Positions 7,557 through 15,951 of a DNA stretch of 38,801 bases are shown here, piece by piece. The stretch spans positions 88,284-127,084 of the forward strand of contig CP070639.1 in NCBI GenBank assembly GCA_020354045.1. Direction: 5' to 3'. This stretch comes from Anaerolineales bacterium. Lineage in GTDB: Bacteria; Chloroflexota; Anaerolineae; Anaerolineales; UBA4823. Every line of letters starts with the position of its first letter. The first letter of the stretch is position 1. A model generated the notes under the pieces. That model was not told where the DNA came from and did not search any database. It was given only the letters and a program-made list of their open reading frames with translations. The translations under genes were made by a program, and so were the position numbers.

Positions 7557-9869
7557 TTGTTGGAGTCATATTGTGTAAAATGCAAGACAAAGCGCGAGCT
7601 GGTTAGCCAGGAGGCAGTATTTACTAAAAATGGATCTCCAGCAACACGCGGTTTGTGCCCGGTGTGTGGGACAAAGCTGTACAGGTTGGGACGAACGAAG
7701 GCTCACGAAGGGATGAAAGCCCCGGATGTATCAAAGGCTAATAAATCCGGAAAATTGGTGATTGTTGAGTCTCCCGCAAAAGCGCGCACGGTGGAGAGAT
7801 ACCTGGGTAAAGGTTATACAGTTAAGGCTTCGGTTGGGCATGTGCGTGATTTGCTGAAGTCTCAATTATCTGTGGATGTTGAAAATAACTTCGCCCCAAA
7901 GTATCGAGTCCCACGGGAAAAGAGGCAGGTAGTTAATGATCTAAAGGCCGCCGCCCGTAAAGCGAAAGATGTATATCTGGCAACCGACCCTGATAGAGAG
8001 GGTGAGGCGATCGCCTGGCATCTGGTGGAAGCTGCCCAGATTGACCCCAATGATTCTCACCGCGTTGTATTCCATGAGATCACCGAGCCAGCTATTTCGG
8101 AAGCTTTTGAGCACCCGCGCGAGATCAACATGGACCTGGTAAATGCCCAGCAAGCACGCAGGGTTCTTGACCGTTTGGTAGGTTATAACCTGAGCCCCTT
8201 GTTGTGGCGCAAGATACGCGGGCGTCTATCAGCTGGACGAGTGCAATCGGTTGCATTGAGATTGATCGTTGATCGAGAACGTGAAATTGAGGCTTTCGAG
8301 CCGGTGGAGTATTGGACGATCGCTGCCGAGCTCCTGCCAGAAGGGGGTAAGACATCCTACATTGCGAAGTTAGTTAAACTTAATGGAGAAGATCCGCAAT
8401 TAAATATCGAGGCAGATGTGCAACCGATCCTGAAGGATATGGAAACGGCCTCCTACGTGATATCCAGCATTAAACGGGGTGAGCGTAAACGTAACCCTGC
8501 GGCACCTTATACCACCAGCACGCTACAGCAAGAAGCCTCTCGTAGGCTCGGATTCACCACCCGACGGACTATGTCACTGGCACAACAGCTTTATGAGGGC
8601 ATTGAACTGGGAAAGGGTGAAAGCGTCGGTTTAATCACGTATATGCGCACTGATTCTACTAATGTATCGGAGCTGGCACAAAAAGAAGCGCGCCAATTTG
8701 TTGCCTCCAGATATGGTCCAAAATTTTTACCAGAAGAAGCGCCAACATATAAAACAAAAGCACGTGCAGCTCAAGAGGCTCATGAAGCGATCCGTCCGAC
8801 CTCCGTTTTACGCCAACCCGAATCAATCAGGGAATTTCTGGGAAGGGACCAATACAGGCTTTACAAGTTGATCTGGCAGCGATTTGTCGCTTCTCAAATG
8901 GCAGCTGCAATATACGATACCCTGGTGGTAGAAGTGTTGGGAAAATCGATGACAGAAAATTATCTGCTGCGTGCATCTGGATCGACACTGCGTTTTCCTG
9001 GCTTTCTCACTGTATATGAAGAAGCGCGGGATGAGGACCTAAGAACGGATGAAAACGGTGAGACGCGCATACCCCCTGATCTATCAGAAAACCAGCTGCA
9101 GAAGCTGCTTAAGTTGATCCCTGAACAGCATTTTACGCAACCACCGCCGCGTTACACTGAAGCCAGTTTAGTACGTACCCTGGAAGAAAATGGGATAGGC
9201 AGGCCATCGACCTATGCACCAATCATGTCCACGCTACAGCAAAGAGGGTATGTCATGCGGGAGAATAAGCGCCTGCTACCAACTGAAACAGGTGTACTGG
9301 TAAATGACGTCATTAGCGAGCATTTCCCAAATATTGTCGATATCAGCTTTACTGCAAATATGGAATCTGATCTTGACCTGATTGCTTCGGGAGAACAGGA
9401 TTGGGATGAGATCGTGAGCGAGTTTTACGGACCATTTTCAGAGCAGGTGACACGTGCTGAGCAATTAATACCTGAGATGAAAGCCGGCCCAGAGCCTATC
9501 GGACGGGACTGTCCGGAGTGTGGACATGACCTGGTAATCCGCTGGGGAAGATTTGGGAAGTTTATCAGTTGCAGTAATTTCCCTGAGTGCCGCTATACTG
9601 AAGCATGGTTGGAAAAACTGGGGGTCGCTTGTCCGAAAGATGGAGGTGATCTGGTAGAACGAAGGACACGTAAAGGGCGAGTATTTTATGGGTGTTCCAA
9701 TTACCCAGGGTGTGATTTCACCTCCTGGAAGAGACCGTTACCAAAGCCTTGCGCTAATTGTGGGGGGCTGTTGGTCGTCGCTGATAAGAAAAATGCACAG
9801 TGCATCAATTGTGAGACAACGTACTCCCTAGAGGAGGTAAGCCTTGAGGAAGTGTCAGACACGGCATAA
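7557..9869 (+). CDS. topA: DNA topoisomerase I with extra N-terminal zinc ribbon
   Basis: A 770-residue type IA topoisomerase that relaxes negative supercoils. Residues 1-45 form a small zinc ribbon (Cys6, Cys9, Cys34, Cys37) resembling the DUF5679 family, placed before the usual start. The Toprim domain begins at residue 66 (KLVIVESPAKA, catalytic Glu71). The active-site tyrosine is Tyr362 in LITYMRTDST. Three Cys4 zinc-finger units end the protein (about 655-760), the last one minimal. The TTG start at 7557 is chosen because GGAGG stands six bases before it and the Cys motif needs this start. The gene is probably in an operon with manC. Enzyme identity is secure; the job of the added ribbon is unknown. 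Confidence 0.95.
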   Translation: MLESYCVKCKTKRELVSQEAVFTKNGSPATRGLCPVCGTKLYRLGRTKAHEGMKAPDVSKANKSGKLVIVESPAKARTVERYLGKGYTVKASVGHVRDLLKSQLSVDVENNFAPKYRVPREKRQVVNDLKAAARKAKDVYLATDPDREGEAIAWHLVEAAQIDPNDSHRVVFHEITEPAISEAFEHPREINMDLVNAQQARRVLDRLVGYNLSPLLWRKIRGRLSAGRVQSVALRLIVDREREIEAFEPVEYWTIAAELLPEGGKTSYIAKLVKLNGEDPQLNIEADVQPILKDMETASYVISSIKRGERKRNPAAPYTTSTLQQEASRRLGFTTRRTMSLAQQLYEGIELGKGESVGLITYMRTDSTNVSELAQKEARQFVASRYGPKFLPEEAPTYKTKARAAQEAHEAIRPTSVLRQPESIREFLGRDQYRLYKLIWQRFVASQMAAAIYDTLVVEVLGKSMTENYLLRASGSTLRFPGFLTVYEEARDEDLRTDENGETRIPPDLSENQLQKLLKLIPEQHFTQPPPRYTEASLVRTLEENGIGRPSTYAPIMSTLQQRGYVMRENKRLLPTETGVLVNDVISEHFPNIVDISFTANMESDLDLIASGEQDWDEIVSEFYGPFSEQVTRAEQLIPEMKAGPEPIGRDCPECGHDLVIRWGRFGKFISCSNFPECRYTEAWLEKLGVACPKDGGDLVERRTRKGRVFYGCSNYPGCDFTSWKRPLPKPCANCGGLLVVADKKNAQCINCETTYSLEEVSLEEVSDTA

Positions 9870-9891
9870 ATCTTGCATCTTTCAGCGAAAA

Positions 9892-9969
9892 TTGACTGGC
9901 ATTCTATCGTAGATAATGATAGAATATTTGTGCGAGATTACCAGTCAGTCGTCCAATCATGGATGATTG
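9892..9969 (+). promoter_or_regulatory. Upstream region with nested inverted repeats
   Basis: The gap before the next gene contains TTGACT (9892-9897), an 8-bp inverted repeat ATTCTATC/GATAGAAT (9901-9908 and 9918-9925), an outer pair GACTGG/CCAGTC (9894-9899 and 9941-9946), and a 16-bp near-palindrome CAATCATGGATGATTG (9954-9969) ending ten bases before the first possible start. The AT-rich inner repeat could be a promoter/operator or an RNA hairpin. No canonical -10 at 17 bp from TTGACT is evident. Confidence 0.35.
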
Positions 9970-9991
9970 AATTTGAGCTATGGAGAAAAAT

Positions 9992-11017
9992 ATGGACGCC
10001 ATTCGTGAACAATTTGATAAACCGCTTGTTGTAGGAGCAGCCGGAATACTGGTGGGCATTCTTTTGGGTCTGATTTATGGATGGGCCATCAATCCGGTGG
10101 AGTGGGTGGATGCCGCAATCGTGCACTTGCGGCCAGACCTGCAAGAAGAGTATTTACGAATGTCGATTGAGTCTTACGCCAACAATCCAGATGCACCCCT
10201 GGCGATTAAACGGTTTGGCGATATGGGAGAAAATGGCAACCAGGTTCTGGATGATATCGCAGCAAATCCCGGAAAACTAAATGCGGAAACAATCCGTGCA
10301 TATGCCGCTACGGTCCAAGCGCAAGTTCCAGAGGTGGCAGCTGAGCCACCTGCTGAGGGCAGCGCCGCAGCCGAGGAGGCAACTGCAAGCAGGAGTATAC
10401 TAAGTTGGTTGCTACCGGTAATGTGTGTGATCATTCTCGGCGTAGGCGGTGGTGCATTTTATATGTTCTATGGCAAGGATATGATCGGCCGCTGGCGTGA
10501 GGGCAGGACTACAGTTGAGCGGACTACTGATGTGAGCGGCGAAGAACAGCAATACGAATGGACTGACTTTACTGCCATGGGAGAAGAGCCGCCACTGTTC
10601 CAGTTTCTGTCTTCCTACCAGATTGGTGACGACCGCTTCGAACACCAATTCGACATCGAATCACCATCGGGTGAGTTCCTGGGCTCATGCGGGATTGGCA
10701 TTCTTGATACACTTGGCGTGGGTGAACCTAAAAAAGTGACAGCCTTCGAGATCTGGCTCTTTGAGGCAAAGTCTGCTCAAACGGATACCAAGGTATTGAT
10801 GAGTGCCCATGCCTATCTCAATGAGGGGATCCGCAAGAAGCTGGAAGGTAAGGGCGAGCTGGTTCTGGCTGAGCAAGGATCTGAGCTAGTGATGGAGACG
10901 AATACCTTGCGCATGATTGGGCGCGTGGTAGATATGAGCTATGCTGCGAACGCACTGGCTGCGGATGGGGTCTTCGACCATTTGATCCTGGAAAAATCTG
11001 TCTGGCAGAGAACCTAA
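9992..11017 (+). CDS. Two-helix membrane protein of unknown function
   Basis: I do not recognise this protein. It has 341 residues from the ATG at 9992, chosen because GGAG stands six bases upstream; an in-frame ATG at 9980 has a poorer site. A first membrane helix spans about residues 11-33 (glycine-rich). It is followed by a region of about 80 residues that is partly helical, then an Ala/Glu/Pro-rich linker and a second helix at about 135-161. The C-terminal 180 residues are soluble, rich in acidic and aromatic residues, and contain the repeating pattern FEHQFDIESPSGEFLGSCGI. Both ends should face the same side of the membrane. The gene stands alone behind its own upstream region and ahead of a strong terminator. 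Confidence 0.75.
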   Translation: MDAIREQFDKPLVVGAAGILVGILLGLIYGWAINPVEWVDAAIVHLRPDLQEEYLRMSIESYANNPDAPLAIKRFGDMGENGNQVLDDIAANPGKLNAETIRAYAATVQAQVPEVAAEPPAEGSAAAEEATASRSILSWLLPVMCVIILGVGGGAFYMFYGKDMIGRWREGRTTVERTTDVSGEEQQYEWTDFTAMGEEPPLFQFLSSYQIGDDRFEHQFDIESPSGEFLGSCGIGILDTLGVGEPKKVTAFEIWLFEAKSAQTDTKVLMSAHAYLNEGIRKKLEGKGELVLAEQGSELVMETNTLRMIGRVVDMSYAANALAADGVFDHLILEKSVWQRT

Positions 11018-11026
11018 AGAAACGAT

Positions 11027-11060
11027 ACGGCGAGTGATCATTGCACTCGCCGTTTTAATT
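11027..11060 (+). terminator. Rho-independent terminator
   Basis: ACGGCGAGTG (11027-11036) and CACTCGCCGT (11044-11053) form a perfect 10-bp stem with a 7-base loop, followed by TTTAATTT. It ends the plus-strand membrane protein gene. Because greA converges from the other side with a T-rich stretch on that strand too, it may serve both. Confidence 0.85.
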
Positions 11061-11096
11061 TAAACCAGAGGCGGATATTTTGGCCATCCAGCCGTA

Positions 11097-11564
11097 TTAT
11101 TCGATTTGTAGAATAGATAGATAAATTGTCCCACCGGGAGTCTGAACATTGATCTTATCGCCAACCCGGTGACCCATCAAAGCCTGACCGATGGGTGACT
11201 CATAGGAAATCATGCCATTACGGGGGTTGGCTTCCTTGGGTCCCACCAGGTGGTAGGTTTCAGGTTCAAAATCTTCTTCTTGAACGGTAATCCGGGCTCC
11301 AATATCGATAGTATCTTTATTCCCGTTATTGGGTGGGATAATCTCTGCATTTTTCAGCATGAATTCCAATTCCTGGATGCGACCTTCGAGGAAACCCTGG
11401 TCCTCTTTGGCTTTATGATAGTCAGCGTTCTCTGATAAATCTCCTTGTTGGATGGCTGCTCGCAGACGCTTGGCAAGCTCTGTACGGGCTGGCCCAACGA
11501 GCTCCTCCAACTCAGCCTTCAGTCTGGCAGCACCTTCGGCGGTCAGGTAGACCTGTTCATTCAT
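11097..11564 (-). CDS. greA: Transcription elongation factor GreA
   Basis: A 155-residue GreA/GreB-family factor that enters the secondary channel of RNA polymerase and triggers cleavage of backtracked RNA. The N-terminal coiled coil starts with YLTAEGAARLKAELEEL and carries the tip motif GDLSENADYH (about residues 41-50), whose two acidic residues bind the catalytic magnesium. The C-terminal FKBP-like domain ends with SPIGQALMGHRVGD and VQTPGG. Full length with no missing residues. GGAG lies seven bases before the ATG. A TAAAAT element on the minus strand (complement of 11650-11655) could be its -10. Confidence 0.96.
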   Translation of the reverse strand: MNEQVYLTAEGAARLKAELEELVGPARTELAKRLRAAIQQGDLSENADYHKAKEDQGFLEGRIQELEFMLKNAEIIPPNNGNKDTIDIGARITVQEEDFEPETYHLVGPKEANPRNGMISYESPIGQALMGHRVGDKINVQTPGGTIYLSILQIE

Positions 11565-11742
11565 TCAAATACTCCATGTACAATAAAATCATTTAGCGAG
11601 GTCATACCTGGGATATCCCAATGCCCCGTATTTGGATTAAAGAAAATCTATTTTACCAGATATTTTTATTGGGCTCCATTTGCCGATTTTTTCTTTGCAG
11701 GGATGAGAACCTGGCTCGAAACAACCCGCTTGCTCGCTATAA

Positions 11743-12894
11743 CTAAGGTTTAGTGGTTGGGTCGAACAATTTGTTGTATTCATCCACAGCAAAACGATCA
11801 GTCATACCGGCAATATAATCACAAATAATACGTTCGAGACCACGTTGACCCATCTCCTCCTGGATGTGGTGGGGCAACATCTCAGGCTCACGTTGGTAAG
11901 CGAAAAACAGCTCGCTGATGATCCGTTCTGCTTTCATGGCCATACGTACCACCCGGTGATGGCGATACAGGTTCGCATATAGAAAATCCTTGAGCTCCCG
12001 ATTGCGGCGGTGCATATCCTCACTGAAACCGACGACATTATACGGCAGGCGTTGCAGCTCTTCAACGGATTTGACGCTACTGTTTAGCAGACTCTGATGG
12101 GTAGCATCAATTAGATCGGTCACCTCCAAACCTATTAACCTGCGAATCAGGCGGTGGCGCGCAAGTTCATCAAATTCACCTCCACGCCACTCGGTGCTTT
12201 TGACCAGTACCTCCCATAATGTGATACCGGAAAGCATGGAGGGGGAGATCATGCCCGAGCGGAGGCCATCATCCAGGTCGTGAGCGGTGTAGGCGAGTTC
12301 ATCTGCCACGTTTGCGATCTGGGCTTCCAGATGGCCGCGTAAATCAGGGCTGTAATCGCTGGCATCGGCAATATCGTACTCAGATTCGTGTTTTACGATT
12401 CCCTCTCGCACCTCCCAGGTCAGGTTTAAGCCCGGAAAATCTGGAAAGCGTCGCTCCAGCTTGGTGACGATCCGTAGAGACTGTTTATTATGGTCGAAAC
12501 CGTCATAGTCTTTCATCAAGCGAGCCAGAGTTTCTTCACCTGAGTGCCCGAAAGGTGGATGACCTAAATCATGAGCCAGGCAAATAGCTTCTAGCAGGTC
12601 TTCATTGGCACCCAGAGCGCGGGCAATGGTGCGCCCAATCTGGGAGACTTCTAGGGTGTGAGTCAGGCGAGTGCGGTAGTAATCACCTTCGTAGTTGATA
12701 AACACCTGGGTTTTATATTCCAGGCGTCGAAAGGCCGTGGTATGCAGGATGCGGTCCCGGTCTCGTTGGAAGGTGGTACGGTACATGGGCTCATCATCCG
12801 GGTAGGCGCGACCTTTGGTGTTCTTGCTGCGGATGCCATAGGGTGCCAGGGTCTGGTCTTCAATAGCTTCGAGTTGGGAACGGGTAATTTTCAT
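11743..12894 (-). CDS. dgt: dGTPase-like HD-domain triphosphohydrolase
   Basis: A 383-residue HD-superfamily protein of the deoxyguanosinetriphosphate triphosphohydrolase-like group, which hydrolyses dNTPs to deoxynucleosides and tripolyphosphate. Metal ligands are visible: His79 (RLTHTLEVSQI), His108-Asp109 (CLAHDLGHPPFGHSGE), and a later Asp in NVADELAYTAHDLDDG. RDRDRILHTTAFRRLEYKTQVF (residues 44-65, signature region) is typical of type 2 dGTPases. The length suits the shorter type 2 class rather than the 500-residue E. coli enzyme. It follows ipk on the same strand after about 93 bases that contain a TATAAT. Substrate preference cannot be told from sequence. Confidence 0.92.
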   Translation of the reverse strand: MKITRSQLEAIEDQTLAPYGIRSKNTKGRAYPDDEPMYRTTFQRDRDRILHTTAFRRLEYKTQVFINYEGDYYRTRLTHTLEVSQIGRTIARALGANEDLLEAICLAHDLGHPPFGHSGEETLARLMKDYDGFDHNKQSLRIVTKLERRFPDFPGLNLTWEVREGIVKHESEYDIADASDYSPDLRGHLEAQIANVADELAYTAHDLDDGLRSGMISPSMLSGITLWEVLVKSTEWRGGEFDELARHRLIRRLIGLEVTDLIDATHQSLLNSSVKSVEELQRLPYNVVGFSEDMHRRNRELKDFLYANLYRHHRVVRMAMKAERIISELFFAYQREPEMLPHHIQEEMGQRGLERIICDYIAGMTDRFAVDEYNKLFDPTTKP

Positions 12895-12922
12895 GGGTTA
12901 AGGTAGAGACATTCAATTATTG

Positions 12923-12928
12923 ATTATA
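12923..12928 (-). promoter_or_regulatory. Candidate -10 element for dgt
   Basis: The minus strand carries a perfect TATAAT (complement of 12923-12928), 28 bases before the dgt ATG, in the gap between ipk and dgt. No convincing -35 is present. Confidence 0.3.
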
Positions 12929-12987
12929 GCTACAATGATATCACGCGGAGGTTTGAGTATCGCCAGGTAGCCTGGATCAGCTGGTAT

Positions 12988-13806
12988 TTATGTGCGGAGA
13001 AGGGTGCCGATGTTTTCACCTCTCAGTGCCTTTCCAACGTTTTGAGGTTGTTCTCCGGAGAAGATGAGCACTTCCAAACCAGTGACCTGCCGGGCCAGAT
13101 CCAGGCTTTGCTCGACTTTACTTAGCATTCCACCTGTAACATCGTCGGCTCGTGAGCCTGAAAGTGCGGGTACCACTTCGGGTAAAGTGTTCGTTGTGAT
13201 CAAGGAATACAGCTTGGTGCAGGTGGGGTAATCCTGCCATACTCCAGCTTCCATTCCAGCTAGCAAGACGCGGCTGGGTTTAAGCTGGTTAGCCAAATAT
13301 CCGAACAAGTCTTCTGTGGAAAGAATTGTGCCTCCACGAAGGGTATCGAAGGTCACATCCCCGTGGATCACGGGGACGAGCCCCGCCTGTAAGGCAGCCT
13401 GGAGTGGCGCGATATCCCAACTGGCGACCAGACCATCCGTTGCGATTACCGAACTGGAGGGATGGATAACCAATGCAGGAAGACCTGCTTCCTGAAGGGC
13501 GAACACAACATATTGGCTAAGGGTGGCTGCTTCTTGCCATACTTGCACAAAGCCGCGCCATTCCTCATTGGTCTTAACACCCTGACGTGTGCCGAATTTT
13601 TTGGCGGTCACATGCCCAAAAGAGCCAGCTCCATTACCAATAAGAAGCTTCATTTCTGGATTATCCTGGTGGAAGCGAGCAATTTCCTCAGCCAGGCGTT
13701 TCAAGACATTTCCCCGCAGCGTCCTGGCTTGCGTTTTATCGGTGATAAGAGATCCCCCTAATTTTAGGAATTGCAAATAATGGGCTGTACTGGCAAGTTT
13801 TTCCAT
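12988..13806 (-). CDS. ipk: Isopentenyl phosphate kinase
   Basis: An amino-acid-kinase-fold enzyme of about 272 residues that phosphorylates isopentenyl phosphate to isopentenyl diphosphate. Visible family marks: catalytic Lys15 in FLKLGGSLITDK, GNGAGSFGHV with the diagnostic His65 of this family, IHGDVTFD followed by ILSTEDLF, and the nucleotide-binding DDVTGGMLSKVE. The histidine after GAGSFG separates IPK from glutamate 5-kinases and fosfomycin kinases. The ATG at 13806 is taken as the start; a GTG at 13827 would overlap the mvk stop. It directly follows mvk, so together they support an alternative mevalonate route through isopentenyl phosphate, known in archaea and some Chloroflexota. The decarboxylase is not in the window. 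Confidence 0.92.
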   Translation of the reverse strand: MEKLASTAHYLQFLKLGGSLITDKTQARTLRGNVLKRLAEEIARFHQDNPEMKLLIGNGAGSFGHVTAKKFGTRQGVKTNEEWRGFVQVWQEAATLSQYVVFALQEAGLPALVIHPSSSVIATDGLVASWDIAPLQAALQAGLVPVIHGDVTFDTLRGGTILSTEDLFGYLANQLKPSRVLLAGMEAGVWQDYPTCTKLYSLITTNTLPEVVPALSGSRADDVTGGMLSKVEQSLDLARQVTGLEVLIFSGEQPQNVGKALRGENIGTLLRT

Positions 13807-13813
13807 TTTGATC

Positions 13814-14764
13814 TTATGATTGTGCACCTATTTGGGTGATGATCGTACGGTGTGCACCAACCTCGAGCAGTTGGTCGCTGATCTGCACTGCCTCACCAGC
13901 AGTCGCCAAAGCGATCATGTTGCCACCGCGTCCTCCACCTGAGAGTTTTGCGCCCAGGGCACCAGCTTTCCGGGCGGTTTCCACCAGCCGATTCAGTTCT
14001 GGGCTTGAAACATCTAATTCACAGAGCAAAGCATGGTTGGAATCCATGAGAGTGCCGCACTTTTCCAGCTGACCACTTTCCAAAGCTGAGCGGGCTTGCT
14101 GTACAATTGCTCCAATCTCGTCAAAAAGACCTTCATAATAACCAGGATCAGCCAGCCAGGCCTGGCGCACATCACCTACTGCTTTAGCGGTTGGGCTAAT
14201 AATGCCAGTATCCCCGATCACAAGGGTTAAGGAGGCAGGCAGGTGCAGGATCTCGATGGGCTGACCTCGCTGGAAGTAGATTGGTTTTGTATAGGTTACC
14301 ACGGTATTATCGATGCCAGAGGGGGTACCATGGTAAAGCTTTTCTACCTCATAAGCCAAGGCAGACACTTGCTCTGGAGGGAAGGGCTTTCCAAGGTAGG
14401 CAGAAAAGGCTCTAATAAGCGCAACAGATACAGCTGCGCCAGAACCCATGCCCGCTGCTAGAGGGATGGTGGACGTAATACGTAAGTTACAGCCAGGGGC
14501 ATAGGAGAGCTTAAGGTGGGAAAGAACCAGGTCGATGGCGACCGCCAGGGGGTGGTTAGGAGCTAGATCCAGCAGGTCGGTATCCAGCCCAATAGCTGGG
14601 GCTTGAATGTGAATATTCCCGGGTTGAGATTTAGGTTTGGGTGTTACGATGACTTTTGCCTGCACCTGCCTGACGGGCACAGCAATCGCGGGTTTTCCAT
14701 ACACTACAGCGTGTTCACCAAAGAGAATAGATTTACCGGGAGCTGAGGCAGAAAAGGCGGGCAT
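13814..14764 (-). CDS. mvk: Mevalonate kinase
   Basis: A GHMP-family kinase of 316 residues. The N-terminus reads MPAFSASAPGKSILFGEHAVVYG, the classic mevalonate kinase opening. The phosphate-binding motif IPLAAGMGSGAAVSVA, the HGTPSGIDN segment with the catalytic Asp, and the C-terminal KLSGGGRGG loop are present. It makes 5-phosphomevalonate from mevalonate. The ATG at 14764 is preferred because it gives the family N-terminus and leaves 47 bases after the ubiA stop. An in-frame start at 14866 would add 34 unrelated residues and overlap ubiA. Neither start has a good ribosome binding site. ipk begins seven bases after the stop, so the two genes are tightly coupled. Confidence 0.93.
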   Translation of the reverse strand: MPAFSASAPGKSILFGEHAVVYGKPAIAVPVRQVQAKVIVTPKPKSQPGNIHIQAPAIGLDTDLLDLAPNHPLAVAIDLVLSHLKLSYAPGCNLRITSTIPLAAGMGSGAAVSVALIRAFSAYLGKPFPPEQVSALAYEVEKLYHGTPSGIDNTVVTYTKPIYFQRGQPIEILHLPASLTLVIGDTGIISPTAKAVGDVRQAWLADPGYYEGLFDEIGAIVQQARSALESGQLEKCGTLMDSNHALLCELDVSSPELNRLVETARKAGALGAKLSGGGRGGNMIALATAGEAVQISDQLLEVGAHRTIITQIGAQS

Positions 14765-14811
14765 ATTTTGTAAACTTGATCTTGGAGAAGACTCAGCGAT
14801 GGACTGGATCG

Positions 14812-15708
14812 CTAAAAACCTGCGGGAGGAAAGATGTAAAAGATCAGCAGGATGGAGATACCCCATATGATTATGGAGATCTGCAGAGGTCTATCAGAAA
14901 GAAGCACTTCCTCTGGGGCACCACCACTATGCTTCACTTGAATTAAATACAGATAGCGAAAGATCCCGTAGAGCACAAAGGGGATCGTTAACATCATGAT
15001 GTGATTATCGGGAAGATTAGGAGCAGAGAAGGTATACAGACTGTAAGCAATAATTGTTGTGCCTGAAACAATAGTGATGAATTGGTCGAGGAGGGGGATG
15101 GTATAGCCATCAAGCACTTTACGGTGCGCGTTTGCACCTTCCGCTAAAAGTGCCAATTCAGCGCGGCGTTTACCAAACCCGATATACAGCGATCCCAAAG
15201 TGGTAACAACATACAACCAGGGTGAAAAGCGTGTTACCTGGATGAGCATGACACCTGCAGCCACTCGCAGAACAAAACCCAGGGCAATGGATAACACGTC
15301 CAGCAAAGGAATATGCTTTATCCATTTCGAGTAAACCAGGTTGAGGATTAAATATGCCGTAGCGACGTACCCAAATCCAATTGAAAGGAGAAAGGAAAGC
15401 GGGATGAGGGTTATGATCAGGATCAGTGAGAATAGCCAGGCAAAGCGGATAGACAACTGCCCTGAGGCAATCGGACGATAGCGCTTTTCTGGATGGTTCC
15501 GGTCTGCATCAGCATCGGCAACATCATTAAGGATGTAAACCAAACCAGAAAGTAAACAAAAGATAATGAAGCCGGCAATCGTATGCAGAATTTCGGGTAA
15601 GTGCGAGAGAGTCAGCTGGCGGTCAAAGACGAGCGCCGCGAACAGCACCAGATTTTTTGTCCACTGGCGCGGCCGCATAGCTTTGAAGATGGCGTAAATA
15701 GTATTCAT
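14812..15708 (-). CDS. UbiA-family prenyltransferase (decaprenyl-phosphate phosphoribosyltransferase-like)
   Basis: A 298-residue polytopic membrane protein with about eight hydrophobic segments. The first Asp-rich motif NDVADADAD (residues 61-69), followed by HPEKRYRPIASG, fits the UbiA superfamily. The N-terminal RPRQWTKNLVLFAAL segment particularly recalls decaprenyl-phosphate phosphoribosyltransferases (Rv3806c type). Such enzymes transfer a phosphoribosyl group to a polyprenyl phosphate, giving precursors of arabinose-containing or other cell-surface glycans. Other UbiA roles (quinone or lipid prenylation) cannot be excluded. It heads the minus-strand isoprenoid group ubiA-mvk-ipk, so lipid-carrier chemistry and precursor supply sit together. 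No strong ribosome binding site is visible before the ATG. Confidence 0.8.
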   Translation of the reverse strand: MNTIYAIFKAMRPRQWTKNLVLFAALVFDRQLTLSHLPEILHTIAGFIIFCLLSGLVYILNDVADADADRNHPEKRYRPIASGQLSIRFAWLFSLILIITLIPLSFLLSIGFGYVATAYLILNLVYSKWIKHIPLLDVLSIALGFVLRVAAGVMLIQVTRFSPWLYVVTTLGSLYIGFGKRRAELALLAEGANAHRKVLDGYTIPLLDQFITIVSGTTIIAYSLYTFSAPNLPDNHIMMLTIPFVLYGIFRYLYLIQVKHSGGAPEEVLLSDRPLQISIIIWGISILLIFYIFPPAGF

Positions 15709-15774
15709 GGATGATGATGCGCTATGATAGCACGAGTTCGCACGGTAGAAAAGGGACTGAACCTATTATTTTGG

Positions 15775-15804
15775 TTAACTGGCGCTCGCTTTTCGTGTTA
15801 AAAT
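15775..15804 (+). promoter_or_regulatory. Candidate promoter of the first Mo-hydroxylase operon
   Basis: TTAACT (15775-15780) and TAAAAT (15799-15804) are spaced by 18 bp. Predicted transcription start is near 15811, giving a leader of about 140 bases that begins just before the first stem of the structured region. Confidence 0.45.
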
Positions 15805-15810
15805 ATCACT

Positions 15811-15951
15811 ATCCTGGATCGGTGGTCGTCGCGGGGTGTCCCTGCGGCGGCGTCGGGTGATCGACTTCAATAACTGGCGCATTGTGCCTGGTATCTGCCC
15901 GTCGAAAAGTGCCGCCGTTCTTATCTTGGCTGCAAGGAGTGACGCCGATCC
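15811..15951 (+). promoter_or_regulatory. Candidate structured 5' leader (possible cis-regulatory RNA)
   Basis: GGATCGG at 15816-15822 is exactly complementary to CCGATCC at 15945-15951, the seven bases directly before the ATG, so a closing stem would frame the whole leader. Inside, 15825-15836 pairs with 15840-15851 (about 12 bp with G-U pairs and a 3-base loop). CGGCGGC (15845-15851) in that stem could instead pair with GCCGCCG (15911-15917), a mutually exclusive alternative. TCGAC (15861-15865) can pair with GTCGA (15901-15905), and a short GGCGC/GTGCC hairpin lies near 15880. The ribosome binding site (AAGGAG, near 15935) falls within the closed unit. I could not match it to a known riboswitch class; control of translation is inference. 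Confidence 0.4.

Noticed and set aside
11609-11620. 12-bp palindrome TGGGATATCCCA upstream of greA
   Set aside because: A single short palindrome with no repeat or clear promoter overlap is compatible with chance; not listed as an operator.
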